A stretch of DNA of 64,000 bases from CBDDBU01 sp965226045 (GCA_965226045.1 CBDDBU010000020.1:1-64000), one strand, 5' to 3'. Shown: positions 8,173-18,096, numbered from the stretch's first letter. A program made the numbers and translations. Notes: generated from the sequence alone by a model not told the origin.

Positions 8173-9809
8173 TCAATCGCCAAACGCGTCGAGCAGCTTC
8201 TTTAGGGTCTTGCCGACCTTCTCCTGAGGGCTCGCCGCACCCGCATCCGGCTCGCTCGCCCCGTCACTGGCGCCAGTTTCCGGCAGAAAATCCGTGAGCG
8301 CGTCGGGGGCCAGCTTGCGCAACACCGTGGTGCCGACCCGTTGAGCGATGTAGGCCTCCAGTTCACGGGTCTTCACATCGCGGCTCGGCGCATCGATCGG
8401 GCCCTTGAGGTTGAGACCCAGCGGTGGCGCGTTTGGATGCTCGCTCAGGCGCATTTCCGTTTGCAAGTCGAGGAGCCAGCGCGGCAGGTTGATCTCGCCC
8501 GCGCCGCGCCCTTCGGCAGCATCCATGAGGGCCCGCAGGTCGTTGGTGCGCCCGACACCGCCGGTGATCCGAACGGTCCCATCGAGCACCGTGTACGACG
8601 TCTCGCCGTCCGAGGTGGAGATCTGGATCAACTGAAGAAAGTCGGTAGTTCGGTCGAGCTCTTTCATCCGGTCGCTCAACGACCGCAAGTCGATGCCGCG
8701 AAAAACGCCGTCACGTGCCGCAAACCGCATGTCCCCATTTAGGCTCGAGACAAGCTCGTACTGGCTCCGTCCCTGGCTTGTCATATCGCCGCTCGCGGCA
8801 AACCGGCCGGTCACGCGGTCGATCCCGGCGTTGGCCCACAGCGCCTCCAGAATGTCGGCGGACTCGAGCGCAAAGGTAAAATCGATTGTCGGCGTCTCGG
8901 CATCGGCGATGCGCGCACGCAATTCCACCTTGCCGCCATAGAGGCCGGCGACCAGCGGATCGATGGTAAGAACGCCGCTGTCGAGACCGAGATGCAGGGA
9001 CGGCGCGGTGAAGTGGTAATCCCCATAGTCGATGGCGACCGCCGCCAGATCGATCTCGCCGTCCATCACGCCCAAGGCGCCGAGATCGATCGGCTCCCGC
9101 GACCAGCGCTCGGCGGCGCCCGCGGAGCCGCTGCCGCCAGAGCCGCTGCCACCAGACATGCTCTCCGAACGTTCGACCGGCAAGAACAGATCGACCAGTA
9201 TTTGGCTCGCGCGCAGGTCCGCCTTGACCCATGGTCGCGCTCCACCCAGACGCACCGTGGCGTTACCCTCCACGGCCATCGGCCCAGCCCGTACCTTCAA
9301 ACCACGCAAATCCGCTTCGTCGAGATCGCCGTTTATGGAAGTTTCGACAGTGAGGCCCCCGAGGTTCATGGCGGCGGGGCGGTAGTCGATTCCGAGATCG
9401 TTGATCAGACCCGCCATGTCGGGATGCTGAACCTTGATTCTCAGATCGTAACCCACGCCGGCGAGGGCTTGAACGGTGCCCGCCGCGGCCATCCCGCCCC
9501 CGGCCGCGGCGGCGGTGACGACCACAGCCAGGTCGCCAACCAACGCGCCGTCCAGGTCGACGACCAGCTCGGCCGGTAGGTCTCCCCAGGGGCCAACCTC
9601 GACCTCGTCAATCTGCGCGACCAGATCGGCGAACCGAGGATTGGCGAGTTCAAACCGGAGCTTCAGCGGCGCTTCGAGGGCAAGTGACGCCACCGCGCCC
9701 GTCAGCCCCAGCGAAGTGCCCGCCGCCGTGCCGCTGAGGTCAACGAGCAACCCATCGGCCCCGCGCTTGACATCGCCGCGCAGGTTGAAAGGCCCCAGCC
9801 GATCGCTTC
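8173..9809 (-). pseudogene. AsmA-family protein, N-terminus removed by IS256a copy 2
   Basis: About 545 codons of the C-terminal part of an AsmA-like protein remain. These are large envelope proteins with repetitive beta structure thought to take part in lipid transport. The last part resembles the AsmA C-terminal region (SLNGDMRFAARDGVFRGIDL...). The frame is open right up to the IS256a end at 9810 with no start or export signal of its own. No frameshifts are seen in the remaining part. The missing half is not elsewhere in the window. Confidence 0.85.
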
Positions 9810-11258
9810 GAGATGTCCCGGTCGATGTTGAAAAGTTGAGGTAGGTGTCGCTCTCCTGGAGCCGTTAGGCTCCGGGTGCTGCAAACCCAAGAGGGAGAAC
9901 GACACCATGGGAAAGAATATCCGTAGTTCCAGTAGCCCGAAAGCCCTTGCCACCTCGTTTCCTATGCCGCCGCTGGCAGACGCGATGGACGCAGTCCGTC
10001 TCAGCGTGGATCGGTTCTGTCTCCTGGCCGGGGTCGAGGCCTTGGCCGAGATGATGGAGGAGGACGCCACGACCGTGTGCGGGGCCCGACATCGTCGCCA
10101 TGGGAACCGTCGGGGTTATCGCTGGGGCCATACGCAGAGCGAGATCGGCTACCACGGCGGCCGCGTGAAAGTGCAGCGGCCACGGGTTCGCGACCATGCT
10201 GGCAAGGAGGTGGGTTTGGAGAGCTGGCAGGTGCTGCGCGACGGCAACCTGTTGCTCGAGTGGGCGCTCAACCTGATGGTGCTGAACGTGTCGACCCGCA
10301 AGTACCACCGCGCGGTCCGTCTGCCCGAGGGCGACCTGGCGAAAGCGCGTGGCGACGGCACCTCGAAGTCGGCCGTTTCCCGGCGCTTTGTGGCGCTGTC
10401 GCGCAAGAAGATGAAGGCCTGGCTTGCCTCGGACCTCTCGGAGCTCGACCTGCTGGTCATCCAGATCGACGGTCTGCATGTCGGCGACCATGTCTTGGTG
10501 GCGGCGATCGGCGTCGATGGCAACGGCGACAAGCATGTCCTGGCCGTGGTCGAGGGGGCGACGGAGAACACTGTCGTCGTCCAGGCCTTGCTCGACAATC
10601 TCCTCGCCAGGGGGCTCGATCCGACGCTGCCCCGGCTGTTCATCGTCGATGGCGCGAAGGCGCTCAGCAAAGCGATCCGCAACACCTTCGGTGTGGCCGC
10701 CGCCATCCAGCGCTGCCAGGTCCACAAGGGCCGTAACATCATCGAGCGCCTGCCCCTGCATTTGCATGCGAGCGTCAAGAAGGCGCTCCGTCAGGCCTGG
10801 GACCAGGACGACGCAGACAAGGCCGAACGGCTGCTGCGCAACCTGGCCCGGCGTCTGGAGCATGAGGAACCGGGCGTCTCGGGCAGCATCCTGGAGGGGC
10901 TGGACGAGATACTCACCGTCATCCGCCTCGGCCTGCCGCACGAACTCCGGCGCTCGCTCGCCTGCACCAACATCGTCGAGAACGCGCTCGGCACGGTGCG
11001 CCAGGTCACCCGCAACGTCAAACGCTGGAGACACGCCGAGATGGCGCTCAGATGGACCGCCGCCGGCCTGCTGGAGGCCCAGAAAACCTTCCGTCGCCTC
11101 AAGGCCTATCGTCAGCTGCCCATCCTCCGAAATGCTCTCCAGGAACACTTGAGAAAGGCTCAGGCCGACAGTGCCATTGAAACCATCATGAAGGCAGCAT
11201 AGCATCATCAACCAGCGACGCCTGCCCCACGAATTTCAACAGAGATAGGGACATCGCC
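9810..11258 (+). mobile_element. IS256-family element (IS256a), copy 2, complete
   Basis: A 1,449-bp element with imperfect terminal inverted repeats (left GAGATGTCCC, right complement GGCGATGTCCC) continuing into TC..TGTTGAAA on both sides, and one intact transposase. The flanks do not show a target duplication: ATCGCTTC on the left and GACGACCT on the right. Left flank is a beheaded asmA and right flank is a dapE lacking its C-terminus, so this copy sits at a rearrangement junction. Confidence 0.95.
9907..11202 (+). CDS. IS256-family transposase
   Basis: A 431-residue DDE transposase of the IS256 (mutator-like) family. Candidate catalytic residues are the Asp in QIDGLHVGD, the Asp in FIVDGAKALS and the Glu in TNIVENALG. 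The frame is intact. It is identical to the transposase of copy 3 except for one base (T at 10291, C at 45249) that changes Ser to Pro. Confidence 0.96.
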   Translation: MGKNIRSSSSPKALATSFPMPPLADAMDAVRLSVDRFCLLAGVEALAEMMEEDATTVCGARHRRHGNRRGYRWGHTQSEIGYHGGRVKVQRPRVRDHAGKEVGLESWQVLRDGNLLLEWALNLMVLNVSTRKYHRAVRLPEGDLAKARGDGTSKSAVSRRFVALSRKKMKAWLASDLSELDLLVIQIDGLHVGDHVLVAAIGVDGNGDKHVLAVVEGATENTVVVQALLDNLLARGLDPTLPRLFIVDGAKALSKAIRNTFGVAAAIQRCQVHKGRNIIERLPLHLHASVKKALRQAWDQDDADKAERLLRNLARRLEHEEPGVSGSILEGLDEILTVIRLGLPHELRRSLACTNIVENALGTVRQVTRNVKRWRHAEMALRWTAAGLLEAQKTFRRLKAYRQLPILRNALQEHLRKAQADSAIETIMKAA

Positions 11259-11603
11259 GACGACCTCCGCAGAGAACGGTTCGATGCGCCACGCCGAAGC
11301 GTCTCCGGTCGGGACGACATCGGTGTGGCCGGCATAGCACAGGTGCGGCGGGCCGGCGCCGAGCCGCAGGTAGAGGTTGTTGACAGCGGCCGTCCCGGGC
11401 TCGGAGAAGCGAAGCCGGTGGCAGACGAAGCCGAGCGGCTCGAGCGCCCCCACCAGAACGTCCAGCGCACCGCCGTCCTCGGGCGTCACGCTGGGGCAGC
11501 GGATAAGCGCCTGGGCGAGCGGCAGCGGATCGAGGGACGGCGCGGGCGTCACGGCGTGGTGATAAACGCTGCCTCCGAGGGGGTCAACTGGCGGGCGGGT
11601 CAT
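11259..11603 (-). pseudogene. dapE: dapE, N-terminal fragment (succinyl-diaminopimelate desuccinylase)
   Basis: About 110 codons of the N-terminal part of DapE. DapE removes succinate from N-succinyl-LL-diaminopimelate in lysine and peptidoglycan precursor synthesis. LAQALIRCPSVTPEDGGALDVL and LCYAGHTDVVPTGD are visible; the latter holds the first metal-binding His and its Asp neighbour. The rest, including the other metal ligands, is lost at the IS256a right end (11258). Start is ATG 11603 or GTG 11552. dapD lies nearby at 13846. Confidence 0.88.
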
Positions 11604-11706
11604 GCCCCTCGGGGCCGTGCGCATCTGCTGGCCATCGGCTATACTCGTGACCATATAAGCTAGGCCGGTCGAGTCGCCACGGCAATTGACCACGAAGGCA
11701 TTTGAC

Positions 11707-12558
11707 ATGTTCATCCAGACGGACGCCACACCAGACCCGGCAACAATCCGCTTCCTGCCCGGCCAAGAGGTGCTGCCTTCGCGAGCGGTCGAATTCGACG
11801 ATGAAGCGGCCGCCGCCCGATCCCCTTTGGCACGCCGGTTATTTCAGATCGACGCCGTGCGGCGGGTCGGACTTGGTCACGATTTTGTGTCGGTGACCAA
11901 GGATGGCGAGACCGAGTGGCAACACCTCAAACCGCAGGTCCTCGGCGCCATGGTCGAGCACTTCATGTCTGGCGAACCCGTCCTCGCCGACCCCGCCGAC
12001 GCACCCAGCACTGCTATGACGGCGGAAATTGACCTCGATGGGGACGATCCCAGCGAGATGGCGGCGCAGGTCCGCGAGTTGATCGATACCCGCATCCGCC
12101 CCGTCGCGGAGCAGAGCGGCGGTGAGGTCTTGTTCCGCGGACTGAAGGACGGCATCGCCTACCTCGAAATGTCGGGCGGCGCGACGACGCTCCTGACGGG
12201 TATCCGCAACATGGTCCGCCACTACGTACCCGACATCCTCGATGTCCGCGACTACCGGGACGCGATCCCCAAACCAGGCCTCGACACGGCCGAGGGCAAG
12301 GTCATCCAGTCGTTGTTGAACGACCAAATCAACCCGGGGGTGGCCAGCCACGGCGGCCACATCGCGCTTGTCGACGTGCGGGAGGACACGGTTTACATCC
12401 GGCTCGAAGGCGGTTGCCAGGGTTGCGGTATGGCCGATGTGACCCTCAAGCAAGGCATCGAGGTCGAGATCAAGCGGGCGGTGCCGGCCATCCTGGCCGT
12501 CCTCGACGTGACTGACCACGCGGGCGGCACCAACCCCTACTACCAGCCGGGCAAATAG
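11707..12558 (+). CDS. Nfu-type iron-sulfur cluster protein with two NifU C-terminal-like domains
   Basis: A 283-residue protein: an Nfu N-terminal domain (residues 1-85), a first NifU-like domain (about 110-185) and a second one (about 195-275). The first domain has SGGATTLL where the cluster-binding CxxC is expected, so it has lost its cysteines. The second keeps CQGCG, which would bind a 4Fe-4S cluster between two subunits. Usual bacterial relatives of this type have one NifU domain and about 190 residues. ATG 11707 has GAAGG upstream. Confidence 0.88.
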   Translation: MFIQTDATPDPATIRFLPGQEVLPSRAVEFDDEAAAARSPLARRLFQIDAVRRVGLGHDFVSVTKDGETEWQHLKPQVLGAMVEHFMSGEPVLADPADAPSTAMTAEIDLDGDDPSEMAAQVRELIDTRIRPVAEQSGGEVLFRGLKDGIAYLEMSGGATTLLTGIRNMVRHYVPDILDVRDYRDAIPKPGLDTAEGKVIQSLLNDQINPGVASHGGHIALVDVREDTVYIRLEGGCQGCGMADVTLKQGIEVEIKRAVPAILAVLDVTDHAGGTNPYYQPGK

Positions 12559-12668
12559 AGAGCGAGCGCCTACCGGGCGCGGGAATCGGCCGCCTCCTGC
12601 TGCTGATCCCGACGGAGTCGTACCGGGTCAGCGACTTTCTTACGGCGGCCGAGCGGGTTGGCGCCGTC

Positions 12669-13817
12669 GTGACGGTGGGCTCAAACCGACGCCAAGCCCT
12701 CGAACACCTCTCCCAGGGCGGCACGACCCGGCTCGACTTCGCCAATATCGAGCGGGGCGTCGAGCAAATCGCTACCTATGCCCAAGCTCACCCGCTACGT
12801 GCGGTTCTCGCCACCGACGAAGCGACGACCGTGTTGGCCGCCGCCGCCGCCGCCGCGCTTGATCTGCGGTGCAACCCGCCCGAGGCCGTGCGCGACTGCA
12901 TCGACAAATACCGCTTGCGGTGTCGCCTCGCCGACGCCGGATTGCCCCGCCCCGGCTTCCGTCGCGTCGGCCGGGACGAGGACGCAGCGCTGCTGGCGCC
13001 GAAGATCGACTATCCCTGCGTCCTCAAGCCTCTGTCGCTGTCGGCCAGCCGGGGCGTGATCCGAGCCGACGACGAGGCTGGGTTCGTCTCAGCGTTCCAG
13101 CGCATCGGGCGCCTGCTCGACGATCCCGCGACCACGGCGCCCCGGGAGACACGTCGGTACATTCTGGTCGAGGATTACGTGCCGGGAGTCGAGGTCGCGC
13201 TCGAAGCCCTGCTCGATGACGGCGAATTGCAGCTCTTGGCCCTGTTCGACAAACCCGATCCCTTGGTAGGGCCGTTCTTCGAGGAAACGCTCTACATCAC
13301 GCCCTCGCGCCTGGCTTGCACGGTCCAAGACGAGATTCTCGCCGCCGTCGCCCAGGCGGTCCGCACGCTGGGCCTGCGCGACGGCCCGATCCATGCCGAA
13401 CTTCGGCTCGGGCCGCGCGGGCCGGTCGTCATCGAGCTGGCGCCGCGCTCGATCGGCGGCCTATGCGGCCGAACGTTGCGCTTCGGCGTCGGGGTGAGCC
13501 TCGAAGAACTGATCGTGCGCCACGCCCTTCGATTGCCCATCGAGTCACTGGGGCGCGAGCGCTCGCCAGCGGGGGTCATGATGCTGCCGATCCCCCGCGC
13601 CGGCCGGCTCCGCGCCGTCGAGGGCCTCGAGCGGGCTCGGGCCCTACCGGGGATCGAGGACATCACGATCACGATCCATCTGGGACAGCCGGTCGTGCCG
13701 TTGCCGGAGGGCCACCGATATCTCGGATTCGCCTTCGCCCGTGCGGAAACCGCAGCGGCGGTCGAGACCGCGCTTCGAAGCGCCAACGCGGCGCTGCGCT
13801 TCGACATTGGGGAATGA
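12669..13817 (+). CDS. ATP-grasp domain protein (carboxylate-amine ligase-like)
   Basis: A protein of at least 382 residues with an ATP-grasp fold: PCVLKPLSLSASRGVI forms the nucleotide-binding lysine region, ILVEDYVPGVEVALEALL the second, and HAELRLGPRGPVVIELAPRSIGG the Mg-binding Glu/Asn-type region. It resembles biotin carboxylase/PurK/carnosine synthase-like ligases of unknown substrate. The conserved-looking N-terminus continues upstream to about 12585 (LLLLIPTESYRV) with no ATG, GTG or TTG; an ATC at 12585 sits where ATG would be expected, so the start is uncertain or mutated. It follows nfu closely. Confidence 0.82.
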   Translation: MTVGSNRRQALEHLSQGGTTRLDFANIERGVEQIATYAQAHPLRAVLATDEATTVLAAAAAAALDLRCNPPEAVRDCIDKYRLRCRLADAGLPRPGFRRVGRDEDAALLAPKIDYPCVLKPLSLSASRGVIRADDEAGFVSAFQRIGRLLDDPATTAPRETRRYILVEDYVPGVEVALEALLDDGELQLLALFDKPDPLVGPFFEETLYITPSRLACTVQDEILAAVAQAVRTLGLRDGPIHAELRLGPRGPVVIELAPRSIGGLCGRTLRFGVGVSLEELIVRHALRLPIESLGRERSPAGVMMLPIPRAGRLRAVEGLERARALPGIEDITITIHLGQPVVPLPEGHRYLGFAFARAETAAAVETALRSANAALRFDIGE

Positions 13818-13845
13818 GATCGCGCGCGCCGCGCGGGCGCGACGT

Positions 13846-14694
13846 TCAGTCGCGCAGCAGCTCGTTGATCGAGGTCTTGGCGCGAGTGCCGGCATCGACC
13901 TTCTTGACGATAACGGCACAGTAGAGGCTGGGACCCGCGTTACCGGACGCCGAGGGTTTGCCCGGCATTGAGCCCGGCACCACCACCGAGTACGCCGGCA
14001 CCCGGCCGTAGTGAACCTCGCCGCTGGCGCGATCAACGATCCGGGTCGAGGCGCCGATATACACCCCCATGGACAACACCGCCCCCTGCTCGACGATCAC
14101 GCCCTCGGCCACCTCCGAGCGCGCGCCAATGAAACAGTCGTCCTCGATGATGACGGGCGCGGCCTGAAGCGGTTCGAGCACGCCGCCAATGCCGGCCCCG
14201 CCCGATATGTGGCAACGGCGACCGATCTGGGCGCAACTTCCGACCGTGGCCCAGGTATCGACCATGGTGCCACTGTCCACGTACGCCCCGAGGTTGACGA
14301 AGCTCGGCATCAGAACAACGCCCGGCGCGATATACGCCGAATGACGGACGACGCATGAAGGCACGGCGCGAAAGCCCGCCGCGCGGAAACGCGCCTCATC
14401 CCAGCCGTCGAACTTGGAAGCCACCTTGTCGAACCACGGCGCGGCGCGCCCCGGCCCTCCGGCGATGGCGCTCATGTCGTTGAGGCGGAACGACAGCAAC
14501 ACCGCCTTTTTCAGCCATTGGTTGATCGACCAAGAACCGTCGTTTTTCTCGGCCACACGGAGCCGGCCCGCGTCGAGCTCGGCGAGCGCGTGGGTAACCG
14601 CTTCCCGCACCTCGCCGCCAGTCGACACGCCGATGTCCTCGCGCCCTTCCCAGGCGGCATTGATCGTAGTCTCCATCGCCGTCGTGCTGGTCAC
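13846..14694 (-). CDS. dapD: DapD, tetrahydrodipicolinate N-succinyltransferase
   Basis: A 282-residue left-handed beta-helix (hexapeptide repeat) acyltransferase of the succinylase branch of lysine/diaminopimelate synthesis. Repeats such as GTMVDTWATVGSCAQIG and GGVLEPLQAAPVIIEDDCFIGARSEV are evident from about residue 125 on. Its start overlaps the stop of the upstream HAD gene by four bases. The pathway partner dapE is truncated at 11259-11603. Confidence 0.96.
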   Translation of the reverse strand: MTSTTAMETTINAAWEGREDIGVSTGGEVREAVTHALAELDAGRLRVAEKNDGSWSINQWLKKAVLLSFRLNDMSAIAGGPGRAAPWFDKVASKFDGWDEARFRAAGFRAVPSCVVRHSAYIAPGVVLMPSFVNLGAYVDSGTMVDTWATVGSCAQIGRRCHISGGAGIGGVLEPLQAAPVIIEDDCFIGARSEVAEGVIVEQGAVLSMGVYIGASTRIVDRASGEVHYGRVPAYSVVVPGSMPGKPSASGNAGPSLYCAVIVKKVDAGTRAKTSINELLRD

Positions 14695-15377
14695 CCGGTA
14701 TTTTTCTCCAGCCAGGCCACCAGATCGTCGGTGACATGGTGAATATGGTCGCCCTCGGCGCCCTCATGGCCATACGGCTCGTCGTTGCGGATCCACACCG
14801 TCTTCATGCCGAGCGCCGCGGCGGGCTCCAAGTTGCGCGCGATATCGTCGAACATGATCGCCCGTTCCGGCACGATTGCGTGGCGTGCGACGAACCTGCG
14901 ATAGGTCTCAGGGTTCGGCTTCGGCACATAGTCGGCCGCGGCGATATCGAAGACCGCCTCGATATGATGGCGCACGCCGAGGCGGCGCATGACCCGATCG
15001 GCGTGGTCGGTCGATCCGCTCGTGAAGACGACCTTTCGCCCGTTCAGGCGCGCGAGCGCGCTGTCCAACTCTCCGTTGGGCGGTAGCCACGTGACATCGA
15101 TATCGTGGACATAGTCTAGAAACTCGTCGGGATCGGTGCCGTGCAGCAGCATCAAGCCGCGCAGGGTGCTGCCATGGGCGTGGTAGTAGGCGGTCTGAAG
15201 CCGTCGCGCCTCGGCCCCATCCAATTCAAGCGCGGTGGCGACGAACTGGTTGATCCGTTGTACGACCTGGGAGAACAGGTTGTAGCGGGCGTGATAGAGC
15301 GTGTTGTCGAGGTCGAAGACCCAGACATCGACATCGCGTACCCGAGCGTCGGCCGATGGCTCCATCGATCCCGGCAT
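14691..15377 (-). CDS. HAD-superfamily pyrimidine 5'-nucleotidase-like phosphatase
   Basis: A 228-residue phosphatase of the SDT1/pyrimidine 5'-nucleotidase type. HAD motif I is VFDLDNTLY with the nucleophile Asp, motif II is VFTSGSTDH, motif III is a Lys in YVPKPNP, and motif IV is IMFDDIARN. It is first in a coupled pair with dapD. ATG 15377 is chosen; 15365 is also possible. The 185 bases to the divergent PAS-GGDEF gene probably hold both promoters; no clear boxes were recognised. Confidence 0.88.
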   Translation of the reverse strand: MPGSMEPSADARVRDVDVWVFDLDNTLYHARYNLFSQVVQRINQFVATALELDGAEARRLQTAYYHAHGSTLRGLMLLHGTDPDEFLDYVHDIDVTWLPPNGELDSALARLNGRKVVFTSGSTDHADRVMRRLGVRHHIEAVFDIAAADYVPKPNPETYRRFVARHAIVPERAIMFDDIARNLEPAAALGMKTVWIRNDEPYGHEGAEGDHIHHVTDDLVAWLEKNTG

Positions 15378-15562
15378 AGTCTCGCACATCCCGTTTCGCG
15401 ACCGGAAGTGTCGTCGCCGCACCACGGTGCGGCAAGAACTAAATCCCACACCCTTCTCGGGCGCCGGGCACGCGGACGGCTCGGCTTCGGTCGAAGCCCG
15501 ATTCTTAACGCTTTTGGCGGACCCCGATGATACGTTGAATCGAAGCATGACTAGGTTCGCAG

Positions 15563-16732
15563 ATGCGGAAATTGGCGGTGCCGGCGTCGCGCACCGATGA
15601 AACACGTCTGGCCGCGCTGGGCGCCGGATTTGAATCGCTGATCGGTGGTTTCTCCGGCCCCGCGCTGATCGTCGACCGCGATCTCTAGCCGACCGCCGCC
15701 AACGACGCGGCCGGCCCGCTTCTCGCTGCGCTGGCCGGCGACCAAGGGCCCAACCTGGCCGATCTCCTCACGGTGGCGCGGGAGACCGGCTCGGCGAGCA
15801 GCAGACGCATAGAGGTCACGCTAGACGCCAAAGCGCGTACGATCGACGTGATCGCGGTCCCGCTCGGCGGCGCCGCCACCATGGTGCTCGGTCGCGAGGC
15901 GACGGTGGAGCGCAGCTTCATCAACGCACTCATCGCGTCGCGCCAACTGTTCTAGGACATCGTGAGCTGTTCGGCCGATTTCGCATGGGAAACCAAGGGC
16001 GACGGCGCGTTCGACTTTGTCTCGCCCCGCGGCGCGCTCGGCTAGAGCGCCGATGAGCTTAACGGGCGGCTCGCGCGCGACCTGTTTGAAGACCGGCTCG
16101 AAGTCGACGGCGCCAATCCGTTCGAGAGTCGCACGCCACTCGACGACCAGGAAGTCTGGGTGCGCCGCGCGAACGGCGCCCTGGCCTGCCTGCTGGTCCC
16201 GTCGATCCCCGTACATGACAAGAGCGGGCGCTGGGTCGCTACGCGCGGCCTGTGCCGCGATGTCAGCGAGGCCCGCGAACGCGAGGCCGCCCTCGCGCGG
16301 GCCCGCAATCGCGAGATGCTCCTGGGCAAGATCGTTCACTCTATCCGCGACGAACTCGATCCCGCCCGCATCCTCGGCGTCGCTGCGGACGCGACCGCCA
16401 TGGCCCTTGGCGCTCCGTATTGTTGGATATTGAGGCGACAGGGCCAAGGGTTCGAAGTGGCGATCGCCAACGACGGCGAAGCGGCGATCGCAGACGTCAT
16501 CAAGGCAAGCCTTGAGGCGGCGGCCACCAACGTCGGGCCCCGCTTCGAGAGCGCCGTCGGAGATTTCGATGTGCTGATGGCGCACGCGCGCTATCACGGC
16601 GCCGTCAACGGTGCTGGCTGGAGCGCGGACCGACGAGTTGAGCGGACTGTTGAACCGCCGTGCGTTCGTCGAGGAGGTGGAGCGGCGCCTCAATCATTTG
16701 CGGCGCATGGGGCGGGGCGGGGCATTGATGTA
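15563..16732 (+). pseudogene. PAS-GGDEF sensor gene, 5' part, with three in-frame TAG codons
   Basis: One frame from ATG 15563 reads as a sensory protein with PAS-type regions (SCSADFAWETKG... and the SIPVHDKSGRWVATRGLCRDVSEARERE segment) followed by a GAF-like region. It is interrupted by TAG at 15686, 15953 and 16043 without any change of frame. A one-base shift near 16620 then places the start of the GGDEF domain (DELSGLLNRRAFVEEV) in the next frame. At 16732 the gene is cut by an IS1595 element; it resumes at 19552. It was presumably a diguanylate cyclase and is now certainly non-functional. Confidence 0.88.
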
Positions 16733-16870
16733 CGGGTTTATCCCCTGAGCGCACGTTCATAGACTCTGGCTCGGGCCAGTGTTATCCCGACCTCTGCACA
16801 ACAGGCTTGTGCGGAGTATCACGCTTCGATATGCTTCACCGGAAATTGTGACAAGAGGGGTGACAGAACA

Positions 16871-17407
16871 ATGTCGTCAGAGGAACTGAACCCTGCGATC
16901 CAGCATTTGGAACGCAAGGTGAACGTACTTATTATGGCCCTGAATGTTCTGCGTGACGAAGCAGGGCTCCCACCCTATTCCCCCTCGCCCAACGGCGGAG
17001 GTGACAAGCTCAAGCCTTCTTCACTGGAAATCAAGCCGGATACCTTCTTCGGCAAGCGCCATCACACGGCGATTCGGGAGTACCTGGAGATGCGTAAGGC
17101 GAGCGGTGCCGGACCAGCCAGGCCGCGGGAAATTTATGAGGGCCTGTCTGCTGGAGGGGTTAAATTCGAATCAAGCGACAAACAGAAAGCTCTCGTCGCT
17201 CTTAGGGCGCTTTTGCGTCGCAGGACGGCCGTCTTCATCAAGGTTGGTGACACAGGTGCCTACGGATTGGTTTCGTGGTATCCCAACGCCAAACCCAAGA
17301 ATTCCAAGTCTGTATCCGAAGAGCATTCGGACAATACGCCTAGTCTGCAGAGCATTGGCGAAAAAGGGACAACGGCGGCAGAAGATGTCACTACTGCCGC
17401 CGCCTAG
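16871..17407 (+). CDS. IS1595 passenger protein with HARE-HTH-like winged helix
   Basis: A 178-residue protein. Residues about 10-25 form a short helix rich in hydrophobics. Residues 65-140 (AIREYLEMRKASG...PREIYEGLSAGG...ALRALLRRRTAVFIKVGDTGAYGLVSWYP) have the pattern of HARE-HTH/winged-helix domains that are associated with DNA-processing proteins. The tail is disordered. GAGGGG lies before the ATG. Its position inside the transposon marks it as cargo; role unknown. Confidence 0.6.
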   Translation: MSSEELNPAIQHLERKVNVLIMALNVLRDEAGLPPYSPSPNGGGDKLKPSSLEIKPDTFFGKRHHTAIREYLEMRKASGAGPARPREIYEGLSAGGVKFESSDKQKALVALRALLRRRTAVFIKVGDTGAYGLVSWYPNAKPKNSKSVSEEHSDNTPSLQSIGEKGTTAAEDVTTAAA

Positions 17408-17640
17408 AATCTTCGAGCGCTTCGCGTGGTCACCTACCAAAGATTCACGCGAAGCGGAACACAACGAAAGGAGGGAGTGGTGGTTTGGAACCCGCCCGTT
17501 CTGTTAGACTGACGAAGCCCGCTCCCGGTGACGTCGCTTGGCGACGGTGACGGGAGCGGCACCCCACAACAATACTCCCTGCGTCAGCCTTCATATGATA
17601 CAATCTCCCCGATTCCATGTCCACAGAAAGGGCGTGAACG

Positions 17641-17800
17641 GTGAGAAATGCCCGTCTCACACTGGCTGCGGCCCGGAAGTCCGGGCGATTACAGGACTTC
17701 ATTGCTCAGGAAGAGGCTCGTGGCATCAAGCCGGTGGACCAAGATGAGTTTGGTGCGGCTTTGGCTGCCGTGATCAAACTGCCCCAATCAGAAGATCGAA
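17641..17800 (+). pseudogene. IS1595 passenger small ORF, truncated by nested element
   Basis: A short Arg/Lys-rich protein (RNARLTLAAARKSGRLQDFIAQEEARGIKPVDQDEF...QSEDR) whose frame is broken at 17800 by the nested element. Joining the flanks and dropping one target repeat restores a natural end QSEDRTSRSPSRDGSAET. In that ancestral state its 3' end overlapped the convergent transposase end. Function unknown. Confidence 0.6.
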
Positions 17801-17897
17801 GCTTGCCTATCCGGTTATCACCCACACCCACTATATGTAGTGTGCACCCATTATATGTAGTGTGCACCCATTTTCCTGAGTAAAGCTCGGTGCAGGT

Positions 17898-17976
17898 CGA
17901 AGCGGAGATATCTCCGGCGATGCCGAGTAGGGACTCGGACGGCATTGTAGCGGCTTTTAGGCGACACTTTAGCGTG
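17898..17976 (-). repeat. 79-bp dispersed repeat, copy A (two hairpins)
   Basis: This is identical over 79 bases to 59375-59453 in inverted orientation. It contains two inverted repeats: a 14-bp palindrome CGGAGATATCTCCG and a hairpin with CCGAGT/ACTCGG arms. Partial similarity continues about 35 bases beyond (GCCAAATC..CGACTCAATG). Here it lies inside the nested element, about 100 bases from its left end. Confidence 0.9.
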
Positions 17977-18096
17977 GTGGAAATCCTAATCATTGAGTCG
18001 GATTTGGCAAAACGCCATGTTGCATAAAGGACCGTCACTTCATTGAAATTTATCTGAAATCGGAGGTGAACGACACCGATGGAATATTCCAGGAAA

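Noticed and set aside
9865..11211. Long minus-strand frame antisense to the IS256a transposase (also at 44823-46169)
   Set aside because: Its composition is that of a shadow frame; the plus-strand frame has clear transposase motifs and a start just inside the left end.
15431..15562. Possible tRNA or small RNA between the HAD phosphatase and PAS-GGDEF genes
   Set aside because: A short GC hairpin exists but no cloverleaf, conserved core or terminator could be drawn.
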